Of a stretch of DNA of 36,365 nucleotides, positions 19,959-30,374 are shown one piece after another. Made by a program: the position numbers and the translations under genes. How positions within the stretch are numbered: position 1 is the first letter of the stretch; each line of letters opens with the position of its first letter. Where the stretch lies: the NCBI GenBank assembly GCA_947626185.1, contig CANQRD010000015.1, forward strand, positions 1-36,365. Reading direction: 5' to 3'. The DNA is from an uncultured Flavobacterium sp. (lineage in GTDB: Bacteria; Bacteroidota; Bacteroidia; Flavobacteriales; Flavobacteriaceae). The notes beneath the pieces were generated by a model. It worked only from the letters and a program-made list of their open reading frames with translations, did no database searches and was not told where the DNA came from.

Positions 19959-20224
19959 TGAATAACCAATTAGACAAAGACTTTGCAGAGGCATATAATA
20001 AAATATCAAATGAAGCTAAAAATTTAGCTCCAGATGTTATGTTACGCATTTATGCTTATTATAAACAAGCCACAAATGGGCTAAGTCATCATGATTTTGA
20101 AGACATGTCTACAGATTTAAAAAAAGCGTTTAAATTTAATGCTTGGCAACAAATTAATCATCTCTCTACAAAAGAGGCAAAACAAGAATACATTAAACTA
20201 GCTAAATCAATTCTTAAATACTAA
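19958..20224 (+). CDS. acyl-CoA-binding protein (ACBP) family
   Basis: 88 aa helical; LAPDVMLRIYAYYKQATNG...FKFNAWQQINHLSTKEAKQEYIKLAKSI matches ACBP pattern (YxxYKQAT, K.....AW......S..EA...YI). Confidence 0.93.
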   Translation: MNNQLDKDFAEAYNKISNEAKNLAPDVMLRIYAYYKQATNGLSHHDFEDMSTDLKKAFKFNAWQQINHLSTKEAKQEYIKLAKSILKY

Positions 20225-20991
20225 TGAATTACAAATCCTTTTTATTTTATTCTTTTTCATTAATCATTGTAGTTACATTTTTTTCCTGTCATAAAAACAA
20301 TGATTTAATAGAAGTAGAAATACCTAAAAGAGAAGAGTTCATTGCACCAAAAAAATCTGAATTTGATATTTCTAATGTAAAAACTAAACAAGGCCCGTTT
20401 GAAATGTTTGTCTTACCTTACAATTATGAGGAAGTTGGCAATATATTTAATTCGGAAGAAATGAAATTGCATTATCAGATTATACATCTTAATTATGCAA
20501 ATGATCTAAATACAGCTTTGCACAGTTCTCCATTAGTAAATGATAGCCTAACCGGTATTTTAAACAAAATTACCAATACGGAAGATAAAATAGCTGATTT
20601 AGCAGGAGCCTTTTACAATCACAACTTCTTTTGGCAATCGATTTCGAAAACCAAAACAACTTCACCTAATGCAGAATTAAGTAGTTTAATTAATCAAAGC
20701 TTTGGTTCGTATTCAGCAATGAAAACAGAAATAATTGCGCAAGCAATGAATTACAAAGGCGTTGGTTGGCTTTGGTTAGTAAAAGATCGTTCCAGTAAAT
20801 TACAGCTAATAATTACTGATGATAATCAAAACCCGTTAACATTAAAGTTAGGTACACCGTTATTAGTTATCGATATTTGGGAGCATGCTTATCTAACTAC
20901 TTATAATGCAGACAAAGAAAAATATATTAAAGCACTTTTACCTCACTTAAATTGGGATTTTTCGGCAACTAATTTAGCTAAATCGCTATAA
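20224..20991 (+). CDS. Fe/Mn-family superoxide dismutase, predicted lipoprotein
   Basis: Lipobox VTFFSC; ligands recognisable in KLHYQIIHLNY, FYNHNFFW, DIWEHAY. Confidence 0.9.
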   Translation: MNYKSFLFYSFSLIIVVTFFSCHKNNDLIEVEIPKREEFIAPKKSEFDISNVKTKQGPFEMFVLPYNYEEVGNIFNSEEMKLHYQIIHLNYANDLNTALHSSPLVNDSLTGILNKITNTEDKIADLAGAFYNHNFFWQSISKTKTTSPNAELSSLINQSFGSYSAMKTEIIAQAMNYKGVGWLWLVKDRSSKLQLIITDDNQNPLTLKLGTPLLVIDIWEHAYLTTYNADKEKYIKALLPHLNWDFSATNLAKSL

Positions 20992-21013
20992 AAATTTTCA
21001 ATTAGATATAAAC

Positions 21014-21047
21014 AAAAAGGTCCGGTAACTATGTCGGACCTTTTTTT
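21014..21047. terminator. Bidirectional intrinsic terminator
   Basis: AAAAAGGTCCG...CGGACCTTTTTTT between convergent genes. Confidence 0.8.
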
Positions 21048-21053
21048 ATTTTA

Positions 21054-23012
21054 TTAATCTCTTACTCCCTTAATCCAATCTTTAAATCTAGTAAATTGTT
21101 CAACGAGGTATGATTCATGCTCTTCGTGTGCTTCTTCAGGAATATCTCCTTCTCTACCAATTGGCAAAATATGCTCATAATAAGTCCCTTTAAGAATACG
21201 TTTTAAAAGTGCTTCTCCTGCAAAAGCTTTATCATCATTTAAAGTTTTTGTAGCTTTCAATAAATGACGAATATCATATTGCATTGGGCTAATATCTGGA
21301 ACTTGTTTATTTAAATTTAAAAGTCCGTAAACTGCTAATCTAGCTGTTCTTACCGAACTTTCCATTGTAAATACAACGTCATTATTTGTTTCAACAAACT
21401 GCCCTATTAATCCAAGATTTTTACATCCTTCGGGTACTACAGCCGGACGATCACCTTTTGCTCTTGGCATAAACATTGAAGTAATATAAGGCATATATGC
21501 TGTACGTACAATTGTATTTTCAATTACATTATCAAGCTTGTCTAAAATTCCAATATGATAACATAATTCTGCTAATATCTCGTTTCCTGTACAAGCTGGC
21601 ATTGTTTTCTTGATATAATTCCCTTCTTTATCCATAAACAAAGCATATACCCAAAGAACTAACGTATCTTCTGGTTGGTCTGGAAAGTGTGGTTGTCTGT
21701 TACAAGTAAAACTCATTAACCAGTTGGAGTCTGTAATAGTAATAATACCTCCTGTTACACTCTTTCCAGAATAAGGATCATTGACAGCATATTCTTTCAA
21801 CTTATCAACAAGAGCTGATGGCTTACAAGTAAGCGTTGCAGATTCCCATGATGATTTATCTATGTTTGTGCAGAATTTTTCTGGATTACCAAAAATTGGA
21901 CTTTTTGCAGCTAAATTTTTCCACAGCATCCAACCTGGACTTTTCCCACTAGTAGAGTTATCTACTTTTTGAATTGGAACTGTTGTATTTGTTCCATAAG
22001 AAGTATCTTCTGTCATTGATCCAGTAGTAACAACAACAAAATCATTTTCAGAAATAGAAATAACTTCTTCTTTATTATTTTGTTTGGTAATCAATCCTTT
22101 TACTACTTTTCCTTCTGTATTAATTTGCAAGTCTAAATCTGTTACCAAAATATTGAATTCAAACTTCACTCCTTTTGCTTTTAAATAATCTTTTAAAGGA
22201 CGAACGAAAGTGTCATACTGATTGTATTTTGGGAATACAAGAGAGGATAAATCCTTTAAACCATCAATTAAATGAAGGAAACGGTGCATATACAACTTAA
22301 ACTCTAATAAACTATGCCAGTTTTCAAAAGCAAACATTGTACGCCAAAACGTCCAGAAGTTACTAGCTAAGAAAGTTTCACTAAAGTATTGTTCAATAGA
22401 TAAGTTATCTAGTTCTTCTTTCTTTTTAAGCAATAACTTAACAATAGCTAATTGGTCTTTTTTATTTAAACCAAACTTACTAAAATCTTGTACAACTCCT
22501 TGATTGTGAATCAATCTTGATTTTGAATAATTTGGATCATTATCATTCAATAATCTATACTCGTCTAAAACACTATAAGGCTCTGGCAATTCTAACGCTG
22601 GAATATCCTGAAACATGTCCCATAAGTTTTCATACGCCATTTCCATTTCTCGTCCACCGCGAATAAGGTAGCCATCGTGCGGATTTCCAGATCCATCTAA
22701 AGAACCACCTTCAACAGCTAAATTTTCTAAGAAAATAATATTTTCAGCAGGCATTCTTCCATCACGTATAAAATAATAAGCAGTAGCCAAACCAGCAATT
22801 CCGCTTCCTACAATATAGGCTTTTGAATTTTCTAACGATTTATTCGGAATAGGTTTGTTACGATTATAGTTTCCCATTTGATCAGCAAAAGGCATCGTCT
22901 TTTTTGCTGTATTTCTAGGAGTTTCTGTACTTCCATCTGGTTGATGATTAACGTGATTGTAATCTTCAGATGCTGCTAAAACCTTGTCGAATTTAGAGGT
23001 ATCTATTTTCAT
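21054..23012 (-). CDS. ohyA: oleate hydratase
   Basis: 652 aa; FAD motif [81 protein letters not shown]. Confidence 0.95.
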   Translation of the reverse strand: MKIDTSKFDKVLAASEDYNHVNHQPDGSTETPRNTAKKTMPFADQMGNYNRNKPIPNKSLENSKAYIVGSGIAGLATAYYFIRDGRMPAENIIFLENLAVEGGSLDGSGNPHDGYLIRGGREMEMAYENLWDMFQDIPALELPEPYSVLDEYRLLNDNDPNYSKSRLIHNQGVVQDFSKFGLNKKDQLAIVKLLLKKKEELDNLSIEQYFSETFLASNFWTFWRTMFAFENWHSLLEFKLYMHRFLHLIDGLKDLSSLVFPKYNQYDTFVRPLKDYLKAKGVKFEFNILVTDLDLQINTEGKVVKGLITKQNNKEEVISISENDFVVVTTGSMTEDTSYGTNTTVPIQKVDNSTSGKSPGWMLWKNLAAKSPIFGNPEKFCTNIDKSSWESATLTCKPSALVDKLKEYAVNDPYSGKSVTGGIITITDSNWLMSFTCNRQPHFPDQPEDTLVLWVYALFMDKEGNYIKKTMPACTGNEILAELCYHIGILDKLDNVIENTIVRTAYMPYITSMFMPRAKGDRPAVVPEGCKNLGLIGQFVETNNDVVFTMESSVRTARLAVYGLLNLNKQVPDISPMQYDIRHLLKATKTLNDDKAFAGEALLKRILKGTYYEHILPIGREGDIPEEAHEEHESYLVEQFTRFKDWIKGVRD

Positions 23013-23242
23013 ACTATTATTATTTATTAAAAGAATTTTATGATTAGTACTATTTTGTAAATATTGTATTTCATAAACTTAATAATTTTTTATGACAAAC
23101 TCGTTAACTAATTATAAAAAAAACATTACCTCTATCTTTTTCAAGTATTAGTAATAACAACTCTAAAAATAGCTCTGATATTTATAATAAATAATCATTT
23201 TGTCTTATTCTAAATAAATATTTTATTTTTCAGCTATTTATA

Positions 23243-23275
23243 TTTGCTATTTCAACATTAATAGTTGTATATTTG
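23243..23275 (+). promoter_or_regulatory. Bacteroidota-type promoter of initiator tRNA
   Basis: TTTG (23243-23246) - 21 bp - TATATTTG (23268-23275), ending 11 bp before the tRNA 5' end. Confidence 0.7.
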
Positions 23276-23286
23276 CACCACAAGAT

Positions 23287-23359
23287 CGCGGGATAGAGCA
23301 GTAGGCAGCTCGTCGGGCTCATAACCCGAAGGTCACAGGTTCGAGTCCTGTTCCCGCTA
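23287..23359 (+). tRNA. tRNA-fMet (CAT), initiator
   Basis: Cloverleaf CGCGGGA...TCGGGCTCATAACCCGA...GGTTCGAGTCC...TCCCGCT-A; unpaired position 1:72 and GGG/CCC anticodon stem are initiator features. Confidence 0.92.
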
Positions 23360-23366
23360 CTAAATT

Positions 23367-23396
23367 AAAACCACTTTAAATAAAGTGGTTTTTTTT
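23367..23396 (+). terminator. Intrinsic terminator after tRNA-fMet
   Basis: AAAACCACTTTA-aa-TAAAGTGGTTTTTTTT. Confidence 0.85.
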
Positions 23397-23407
23397 ATAG
23401 ATATAAC

Positions 23408-23446
23408 TTAAAAGCCAATGTAAACTTATTAACATTGGCTTTTTTA
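23408..23446 (-). terminator. Intrinsic terminator downstream of dnaB
   Basis: AAAAGCCAATGT...ACATTGGCTTTTTT. Confidence 0.8.
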
Positions 23447-23462
23447 AATTATATTATTTTCT

Positions 23463-25013
23463 TTAGAACGGAACATCACTATCATCCCCAAACACATCTC
23501 TAGCAGATGGTAGTGACTGTGTCATAATTTTATTTTCTTTATTTTCGTTTAAAGAGGATGAATAAATACCACTTCCAAAAGCTCCTACATCCATTGATAA
23601 CATATCTTCGTCTAAGTTGTCAAACTTACCAAACATTCCTAAAAACTTCAGACGGATATTATCCAATCCACCATTTCTATGTTTTGCAACAATAAATTCA
23701 GCCTGACCAGCTGTTGGTGTGCGCTCTTCATCATCCCATTCTTCAATCTTATAGTACTCTGGACGATAAATAAATGATACAATATCTGCATCTTGTTCAA
23801 TAGCTCCAGATTCCCTTAAATCAGACAATAAAGGGCGTTTTGAAGTACCACGAGTTTCAACAGCACGCGAAAGCTGAGAAAGCGCAATAACAGGTACGTC
23901 TAGCTCTTTTGCCAATGCTTTAAGGTTTCGGGAAATAGTCGATATTTCTTGTTCACGATTTCCACCACCTTTCGAGTTTCCTCCAGCTGTCATTAACTGC
24001 AAATAATCGATAATGATTAGTTTAATTCCGTATTGAGAAGCCAAACGTCTTGCTTTTGCTCGTAAATCAAAAATAGACAAAGAAGGAGTGTCATCAATAA
24101 ATAAAGGCGCTCTTTCTAAATCTTTTACCTTTACGTTTAATTGCTCCCATTCGTGTTTTTCAAGTTTTCCTGTACGCAGTTTTTCAGAAGAAAGCCCCGT
24201 TTCAGAAGAAATTAAACGAGTGATTAACTGTACAGATGACATCTCTAAGGAGAAGAAAGCTACTCCAGCTCCTGTTTCGATAGCAATATTTCGAGCCATA
24301 GATAATACAAAAGCCGTTTTACCCATACCCGGACGAGCTGCAATAATAATTAAATCACTTGGTTGCCAACCAGAAGTTAATTCATCTAAACGATGAAATC
24401 CTGTAGCCAAGCCACTTAACCCTTCTTTTTTACTAATCTCTTCAATTCGCTTTTTAGCTTGAGCAACTAAACTTTGAGCTGTTTCGGAACTCTTCTTAAT
24501 ATTTCCTTGGGTTACTTCATACAAACGCGCTTCTGCTTTGTCTAACAGATCAAAAACGTCTGTTGTTTCATCATAAGCCTCTTCAATGATTTCATTGGAA
24601 ATACGAATTAAACTACGTTGAATGAACTTTTGAAGAATAATACGAGAGTGAAACTCTATATGAGCCGAGGAACTAATTTTTTGAGTTAATCCAACTAAAT
24701 AAGCATCGCCACCAGCAATTTCTAATTTGCCATTTTTTCTTAATTGTGCCGAAACAGTAAGTAAATCAATTGGTTGATTACCAACAAACAACTGATCTAT
24801 TGCTTCAAAAATATACTTATGTCCTTCTTTGTAAAAAGCATCGGGTTGTAGAATATCTATTACCTCATCAATACCTTTTTTATCAATCATCATTGCACCA
24901 AGTACTGCCTCCTCAAAATCAGTTACTTGAGGTGGTAGTTTCCCTTTTTCTAAAGCAATAATTTCTTTAGAAAACGACTTTCCAATTGGTCGTATATCTT
25001 TTGCATTCTCCAT
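23463..25013 (-). CDS. dnaB: replicative DNA helicase DnaB
   Basis: LPPQVTDFEEAVLGAMMID N-domain; IIAARPGMGKTAFVLSMARN Walker A; FFSLEMSS; IIIDYLQLM; LSQLSRAVE; DLRESGAIEQDAD. Confidence 0.98.
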   Translation of the reverse strand: MENAKDIRPIGKSFSKEIIALEKGKLPPQVTDFEEAVLGAMMIDKKGIDEVIDILQPDAFYKEGHKYIFEAIDQLFVGNQPIDLLTVSAQLRKNGKLEIAGGDAYLVGLTQKISSSAHIEFHSRIILQKFIQRSLIRISNEIIEEAYDETTDVFDLLDKAEARLYEVTQGNIKKSSETAQSLVAQAKKRIEEISKKEGLSGLATGFHRLDELTSGWQPSDLIIIAARPGMGKTAFVLSMARNIAIETGAGVAFFSLEMSSVQLITRLISSETGLSSEKLRTGKLEKHEWEQLNVKVKDLERAPLFIDDTPSLSIFDLRAKARRLASQYGIKLIIIDYLQLMTAGGNSKGGGNREQEISTISRNLKALAKELDVPVIALSQLSRAVETRGTSKRPLLSDLRESGAIEQDADIVSFIYRPEYYKIEEWDDEERTPTAGQAEFIVAKHRNGGLDNIRLKFLGMFGKFDNLDEDMLSMDVGAFGSGIYSSSLNENKENKIMTQSLPSARDVFGDDSDVPF

Positions 25014-25103
25014 AGCACAAAAATAATTCTTTTATATCAACAGAATAATTAATTGGTATAATAATTCTATTTTATTGAGTAAAAATATAAGACTAAAATG
25101 AGC

Positions 25104-25139
25104 AAAAAAAATCCGAGCTAAAAAACTCGGATTTTTTTT
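25104..25139 (-). terminator. Intrinsic terminator downstream of accA
   Basis: AAAAAAATCCGAG-ctaaaaa-CTCGGATTTTTTTT. Confidence 0.85.
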
Positions 25140-25154
25140 GTTCTTTATTTATTA

Positions 25155-26108
25155 TTAGCTTTTATACTCTCCCATTTCGAAGTACTTATCCATACGTTCT
25201 TCTAATAGTTTTTTTACAGGCATAGCTGCTAAATCTTTATACGTTGTTACAATATAATTTCTTACTGCATCAAAAGTTGCTTCTCTGTCTGAGTGAGCTC
25301 CTCCTAATGGTTCTTGAATAATATCGTCGATTAACTTGCTTTTCTTCATATCGAAAGAAGTTAACTTAAGTGCCTCAGCAGCTCTTTCTTTATACTCCCA
25401 ACTTCTCCATAAAATAGATGAACAAGATTCTGGTGAAATAACTGAATACCAAGTATTTTCTAACATTGTTACACGATCTCCAACACCAATACCTAAAGCT
25501 CCACCTGATGCACCTTCTCCAATAATAATACAGATAATAGGTACTTTTATACGAAACATTTCGTATATGTTACGAGCAATAGCTTCTCCTTGTCCTCTTT
25601 CTTCTGCCTCCAATCCTGGATACGCACCTGGAGTATCAATTAAAGTAATGATAGGAATATTGAATTTCTCTGCCATTTGCATTAATCGCAAAGCTTTTCT
25701 ATATCCTTCTGGGTTAGCCATACCAAAGTTTCTATACTGTCTTGTTTTAGTATTGTAACCTTTTTGTTGCCCAATAAACATAAAACTTTGATCGCCAATT
25801 TTACCTAAACCACCAATCATTGCTTTGTCGTCCTTTACATTTCTATCTCCGAAAAGTTCTAAAAAAGTATCTCCACAAAGTGCCTTAATATAATCTACAG
25901 TATAAGGTCTGTTTGGATGTCTTGATAATTGAACCCTTTGCCAAGGTGTCAAATTTTTATATATATTCTTTTTTGTTTCTTCTAATTTCTGCTCGATTTG
26001 TGAGCATGTAATTGATACATCTACATCAGACTCTTCTCCAATCAATGTACATTTTACTAATTGCTCCTCAAGCTCTTTTATAGGAAGCTCAAAATCTAAA
26101 TATTCCAT
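25155..26108 (-). CDS. accA: acetyl-CoA carboxylase carboxyltransferase subunit alpha
   Basis: 317 aa; [68 protein letters not shown]. Confidence 0.98.
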   Translation of the reverse strand: MEYLDFELPIKELEEQLVKCTLIGEESDVDVSITCSQIEQKLEETKKNIYKNLTPWQRVQLSRHPNRPYTVDYIKALCGDTFLELFGDRNVKDDKAMIGGLGKIGDQSFMFIGQQKGYNTKTRQYRNFGMANPEGYRKALRLMQMAEKFNIPIITLIDTPGAYPGLEAEERGQGEAIARNIYEMFRIKVPIICIIIGEGASGGALGIGVGDRVTMLENTWYSVISPESCSSILWRSWEYKERAAEALKLTSFDMKKSKLIDDIIQEPLGGAHSDREATFDAVRNYIVTTYKDLAAMPVKKLLEERMDKYFEMGEYKS

Positions 26109-26141
26109 TTATGAATAAATTTTAGTGTCATTTACGAACTA

Positions 26142-26149
26142 CAAAGATA
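26142..26149 (-). promoter_or_regulatory. Putative -7 element (TATCTTTG on minus strand) for accA
   Basis: TAnnTTTG match 33 bp upstream of the accA start. Confidence 0.45.
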
Positions 26150-26172
26150 AAATTTTCCTGTATATAGCCATA

Positions 26173-27072
26173 CTATATTTTAGCAAGTTTTTTCCTTTCG
26201 CGTTTTTTAACGATAATGTTTAATACTACTGTACTTAATATAAGTAAGGCACCGATGTAAAATTCGATGCTCATTTTTTCGCTGTCTTTAAATAATAGTA
26301 TTGCCATCAGAATACCGTAAATAGGTTCCATATTAACCGTTAGCATTACTGTAAAAGGCGTTAGAAATTTCATCACGTATACCGATCCAATAAATGCAAA
26401 AGCGGTACATATTGTTCCTAAAATAATTAACCAAATCCAATCTTGCATGGTTAAATCAAAAAATGAGGTAGTAAAGCCACCAGATATTGCTAGATAAATT
26501 GATAGTAATAATAACCCTCCAATCATTTCATACAAAGTAATAATAGAAGCTGACGATTCTTTGGCCAATTTACCATTTATAATGGAAAATACTGCAGATA
26601 AACAAGCAGCTGTAAGTGCTAAACATATTCCCGCAACATACTGTGTACTTACGCTAAATATTAAGCCTATAGCACAAACAACAATAAATCCGAAAAACAC
26701 TTCATAAGCAATTATCTTGCGCTTATAAAATATAGGTTCTAATATTGAAGTAAAAAAAGCGCCGGTAGAAATACAAGCCAAAGTAACCGAAACGTTAGAA
26801 ACTTTTATAGCCCAAAAAAAAGTAAGCCAATGAAAACAAATAATTACACCCGCACCTAAAAACGTCCAAAGATTTTTTTTAGTTACTCCAATATGTTGTC
26901 TTTTTACTAAAAACAATAATAAAAGAGTGATCACTGCGATAGCTGTTCTGTACCATACTAGAGGTAATGCCTCTAGGGTAATTAAATTACCTAAAATGGC
27001 TGTAAATCCCCAAACAAAAACGATTAAATGTAATAGTAAGTTACTCTTTAAATTTTCTTTACCTACGAGCAT
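26173..27072 (-). CDS. EamA/DMT family transporter
   Basis: About 10 TM segments in two EamA repeats (FVWGFTAILGNLITLEALPLVWYRTAIA; NMEPIYGILMAILLFKDSE). Confidence 0.93.
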   Translation of the reverse strand: MLVGKENLKSNLLLHLIVFVWGFTAILGNLITLEALPLVWYRTAIAVITLLLLFLVKRQHIGVTKKNLWTFLGAGVIICFHWLTFFWAIKVSNVSVTLACISTGAFFTSILEPIFYKRKIIAYEVFFGFIVVCAIGLIFSVSTQYVAGICLALTAACLSAVFSIINGKLAKESSASIITLYEMIGGLLLLSIYLAISGGFTTSFFDLTMQDWIWLIILGTICTAFAFIGSVYVMKFLTPFTVMLTVNMEPIYGILMAILLFKDSEKMSIEFYIGALLILSTVVLNIIVKKRERKKLAKI

Positions 27073-28132
27073 TTCTTAATAAAAATAAAGCTAAAATTGA
27101 AAATGCAATATTGGGAAACCAAACTGCTATTAATGGCGACATACTTGATGCTTCTGCTAAAACGCTAAAAATTTTATCAAAAAACACATATATAAACGCA
27201 AGAGCGATACCAATTGCTAAATTAACCCCCATACCTCCTCTTCTTTTCATAGAAGATACAGAAACAGCAATAATTGTAAGGATAAATGCAGATACTGGTA
27301 CGCTATATTTTTTATATAAAACTACTAAATGCACATTAATATTGGATGAACCGCGCAATCTTTCTTTTTCAATAAATCGATTTAATTGACCAAGCGTCAT
27401 TGTTTCCGCTGCATAAACTACAGGGCTTAAATCATCTATATCAAAATCCAGTGCTAATTCTTTTGAATCGGCTGTTTCAATAATATCGTCGTGTTCTCCA
27501 ATATCACGTCTTATATAATCATAGAGTGTATACATTTTTGTTTCTTCATTCCATTCTATTCTTCTCGCCGTTACTTTTGACAATAGCTTATTACCTTCAA
27601 AATGTTCTAATGAGAAATTAAAACCAGTATTATTCGAATAGTTGAAATTACTAACGTAAATAAAATCATTTTCATTTATTTGTTTGTATACATTCTGGCT
27701 TTCTCGGACTTGATCGTTTTTTAAATATTTATAACGAAAATCATTATATCCAGCACTGGCTTTAGGTACAATATACATAGCCATCGCTAAGGATAAAAGC
27801 GATATTAAAGTTGCTCCTATTAAATACGGACGAAGAAATCTTCCAAAGGAAATTCCTGAACTTAAAATTGCAACAATTTCTGTATTATTGGCTAATTTTG
27901 AGGTAAACCAAATAATTGAAATAAACAGAAATATAGGAAATAGCATATTTGCAAAATAGATTGTAAAATCTAAATAGTATCCTAATATAGGTTGAAGCGG
28001 AACTTTTTTCTCAATAATTTTATTGATTTTTTCCGAAACATCAATTACAATTCCAATTGGCACAAATAGCAATAGCATCACAAAAAAAGTGGCTAAATAT
28101 CGCTTTAAAATATACCAGTCTAAAATTTTCAT
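27059..28132 (-). CDS. LptF/LptG family lipopolysaccharide export permease
   Basis: MKILDWYILKRYLATFFVMLLLF; periplasmic domain between TM segments; overlaps the EamA start by 14 bp. Confidence 0.93.
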   Translation of the reverse strand: MKILDWYILKRYLATFFVMLLLFVPIGIVIDVSEKINKIIEKKVPLQPILGYYLDFTIYFANMLFPIFLFISIIWFTSKLANNTEIVAILSSGISFGRFLRPYLIGATLISLLSLAMAMYIVPKASAGYNDFRYKYLKNDQVRESQNVYKQINENDFIYVSNFNYSNNTGFNFSLEHFEGNKLLSKVTARRIEWNEETKMYTLYDYIRRDIGEHDDIIETADSKELALDFDIDDLSPVVYAAETMTLGQLNRFIEKERLRGSSNINVHLVVLYKKYSVPVSAFILTIIAVSVSSMKRRGGMGVNLAIGIALAFIYVFFDKIFSVLAEASSMSPLIAVWFPNIAFSILALFLLRNARR

Positions 28133-28155
28133 TTGCTAACTATTTCCCTATTAAA

Positions 28156-29286
28156 TTATAGTCTCTCTCCTAATTTTTTAACCATTTTGTTTTTCCATTC
28201 ATAGAATGTGCCTGCCAAAATTTGTACGCGTGCTTCTCTTACCAACCACATGTAAAAACCAAGATTATGAATAGAGGCAATTTGTTTTCCTAACGATTCA
28301 TTAGCGGCAAATAAATGACGTAAATACGCTTTTGAATATTCTGTATCTACCCATGTATGTCCCATTGGATCAATTGGAGAAAAATCATCTTCCCACTTTT
28401 TATTTTTTATATTGATAATTCCTTCTGATGTAAACAACATACCATTTCTAGCATTACGTGTTGGCATTACACAGTCAAACATATCAATACCCAAAGCAAT
28501 ATTTTCTAGAATGTTTATAGGTGTACCCACTCCCATTAAATACCTTGGTTTATCTACAGGTAAAATTGAAGTTACCACATCGGTCATTGCGTACATTTCT
28601 TCTGCTGGTTCACCAACTGATAATCCTCCAATTGCATTTCCCTCTGCTCCAACATTAGCAATATACTCTGCAGATTGTGCACGTAAATCTTTATAAGTAC
28701 TTCCTTGCACTATAGGAAATAATGCTTGAGAATACCCGTATAATTCTGGTGTTTTATTAAAATGAGTAACACAACGGTCTAACCATCTATGTGTCATATG
28801 CATCGAACGTTTTGCATAGCGATAATCACACGGATAAGGAGTACACTCATCAAATGCCATAATAATATCCGCACCAATAGCACGTTGAGTTTCCATTACA
28901 TTTTCAGGAGAAAAGAAATGGTATGAACCATCTATATGAGATTTAAACTTAACTCCTTCTTCTTTAATTTTTCTATTAGCAGAAAGAGAATAAACTTGAA
29001 AACCACCACTATCCGTTAAGATATTTCTATCCCAATTCATAAATTTGTGCAACCCACCTGCTTGCTTCAAAATTTCAACTTTTGGTCTTAAGTACAAATG
29101 GTATGTATTTCCTAAAATAATATCAGGATTAATTTCTTGTTTCAACTCTCGTTGATGAATTCCCTTTACGGTAGCAACAGTTCCAACTGGCATAAAAATA
29201 GGTGTTTCAATAACACCATGATCAGTTGTAATTTTTCCTGCACGCGCACGTGACTGTACATCGGTATGTAATAATTCGAACTTCAT
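28156..29286 (-). CDS. tgt: queuine tRNA-ribosyltransferase (TGT)
   Basis: HGVIETPIFMPVGTVATVKG, ILTDSGGFQVYSL, MAFDECTPYPC, GGLSVGEP, RYLMGVGTPINILE, DMFDCVMPTRNARNG. Confidence 0.98.
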   Translation of the reverse strand: MKFELLHTDVQSRARAGKITTDHGVIETPIFMPVGTVATVKGIHQRELKQEINPDIILGNTYHLYLRPKVEILKQAGGLHKFMNWDRNILTDSGGFQVYSLSANRKIKEEGVKFKSHIDGSYHFFSPENVMETQRAIGADIIMAFDECTPYPCDYRYAKRSMHMTHRWLDRCVTHFNKTPELYGYSQALFPIVQGSTYKDLRAQSAEYIANVGAEGNAIGGLSVGEPAEEMYAMTDVVTSILPVDKPRYLMGVGTPINILENIALGIDMFDCVMPTRNARNGMLFTSEGIINIKNKKWEDDFSPIDPMGHTWVDTEYSKAYLRHLFAANESLGKQIASIHNLGFYMWLVREARVQILAGTFYEWKNKMVKKLGERL

Positions 29287-29305
29287 ATCATCTATTTACA
29301 GCTTG

Positions 29306-29313
29306 CAAAGATA
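29306..29313 (-). promoter_or_regulatory. Putative -7 element (TATCTTTG on minus strand) for tgt
   Basis: TAnnTTTG match 19 bp upstream of the tgt start. Confidence 0.45.
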
Positions 29314-29361
29314 ATTTAAAAACTACTCATCAAGCTTACTTTTACTACATTTTTATGACAT

Positions 29362-30372
29362 CTAAAAAAATCGATATCTAAAGGTTAAAAACACTACAAT
29401 TGGCGCACCAAATATTGCTGTAATTGCATTGATTGGAAAAACAATTTCTCCTCCTACTTGCGTTAACATATCACATAATAGCATTACTGCGCTGCCTAAC
29501 AATACACAACCAATTACTAAAGTAGAATGAGTACTTTTTCGAAATAAAAGTCGCGCCATATGCGGTACTGCTAAACCTATAAATGCTATCGGACCAACAA
29601 AAGCAGTAGCAGAACCTGCCAATAAGCTAGCAATAACAATAATTACATTTCGAGACTGCTTTACATTTACGCCTAACGAATTAGCATAAGAATCACCTAA
29701 TAATAACACGTCAAGTTTTTTAATCGATATCAAAACCAATAATAATCCAATTAAAATAACTATTGTATAAATTACAATCATGTTTGTCGTTAGATTTCCT
29801 AAACTTCCGGATGCCCAAAGTGTAAACATTTTCAATTGCTCTGCTTCACTAAAATAACTCAAAATACCTACTACAGCATTGGCAAAGCTCCCAAACATTA
29901 GTCCGACTATTAATACAATTACTGAATTATTTACCTTATTAGACACCATTAATATAACAAGTAACAGCGCCATACTTCCTAAAATAGAAACTAAAACCAA
30001 AGAATAACCAGACACAATATATGGCAATAAAAAAGAAGGCAAGCCTGCGCTTCCCATAATTACAAAAGCTACACCTAAACTAGCTCCAGAACTTACCCCT
30101 AAGACATACGATTCTGCCATAGGATTTCTAAAAAGTGTTTGCATTAACAAACCACTTACCGAAAGCGCTATTCCTGTTAATATTGCTACAATAGCTTTTG
30201 GCAACCTATATTCTAAAACAATATATTTCCAAGAAGCTTTTTGAGTATCGTTTCCTAATAATATAGATACTACTTCACTGAAAGGAATTTTAACTGCTCC
30301 AAATGAAATATTACAAACAAAAAGCAAAGCAACTAATATGCACAAAATAAACCACCAAAGCTGTTGTTTCAT
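29362..30372 (-). CDS. FecCD/BtuC family ABC transporter permease
   Basis: 336 aa; LPKAIVAILTGIALSVSGLLMQTLFRNPMAESYVLGVSSGASLG, FVGPIAFIGLAVPHMARLL. Confidence 0.95.
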   Translation of the reverse strand: MKQQLWWFILCILVALLFVCNISFGAVKIPFSEVVSILLGNDTQKASWKYIVLEYRLPKAIVAILTGIALSVSGLLMQTLFRNPMAESYVLGVSSGASLGVAFVIMGSAGLPSFLLPYIVSGYSLVLVSILGSMALLLVILMVSNKVNNSVIVLIVGLMFGSFANAVVGILSYFSEAEQLKMFTLWASGSLGNLTTNMIVIYTIVILIGLLLVLISIKKLDVLLLGDSYANSLGVNVKQSRNVIIVIASLLAGSATAFVGPIAFIGLAVPHMARLLFRKSTHSTLVIGCVLLGSAVMLLCDMLTQVGGEIVFPINAITAIFGAPIVVFLTFRYRFF

Positions 30373-30374
30373 AA

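Noticed and set aside
19861-20049. 62-aa antisense ORF across the psd/ACBP junction
   Set aside because: Overlaps two well-supported genes on the opposite strand; no domain.
25018-25025. TATTTTTG (minus strand) just upstream of dnaB
   Set aside because: Only a few bases from the ATG, which would require a leaderless mRNA; likely chance in AT-rich DNA.
25336-25758. 140-aa antisense ORF inside accA
   Set aside because: Shadow of a conserved CDS, no signatures.
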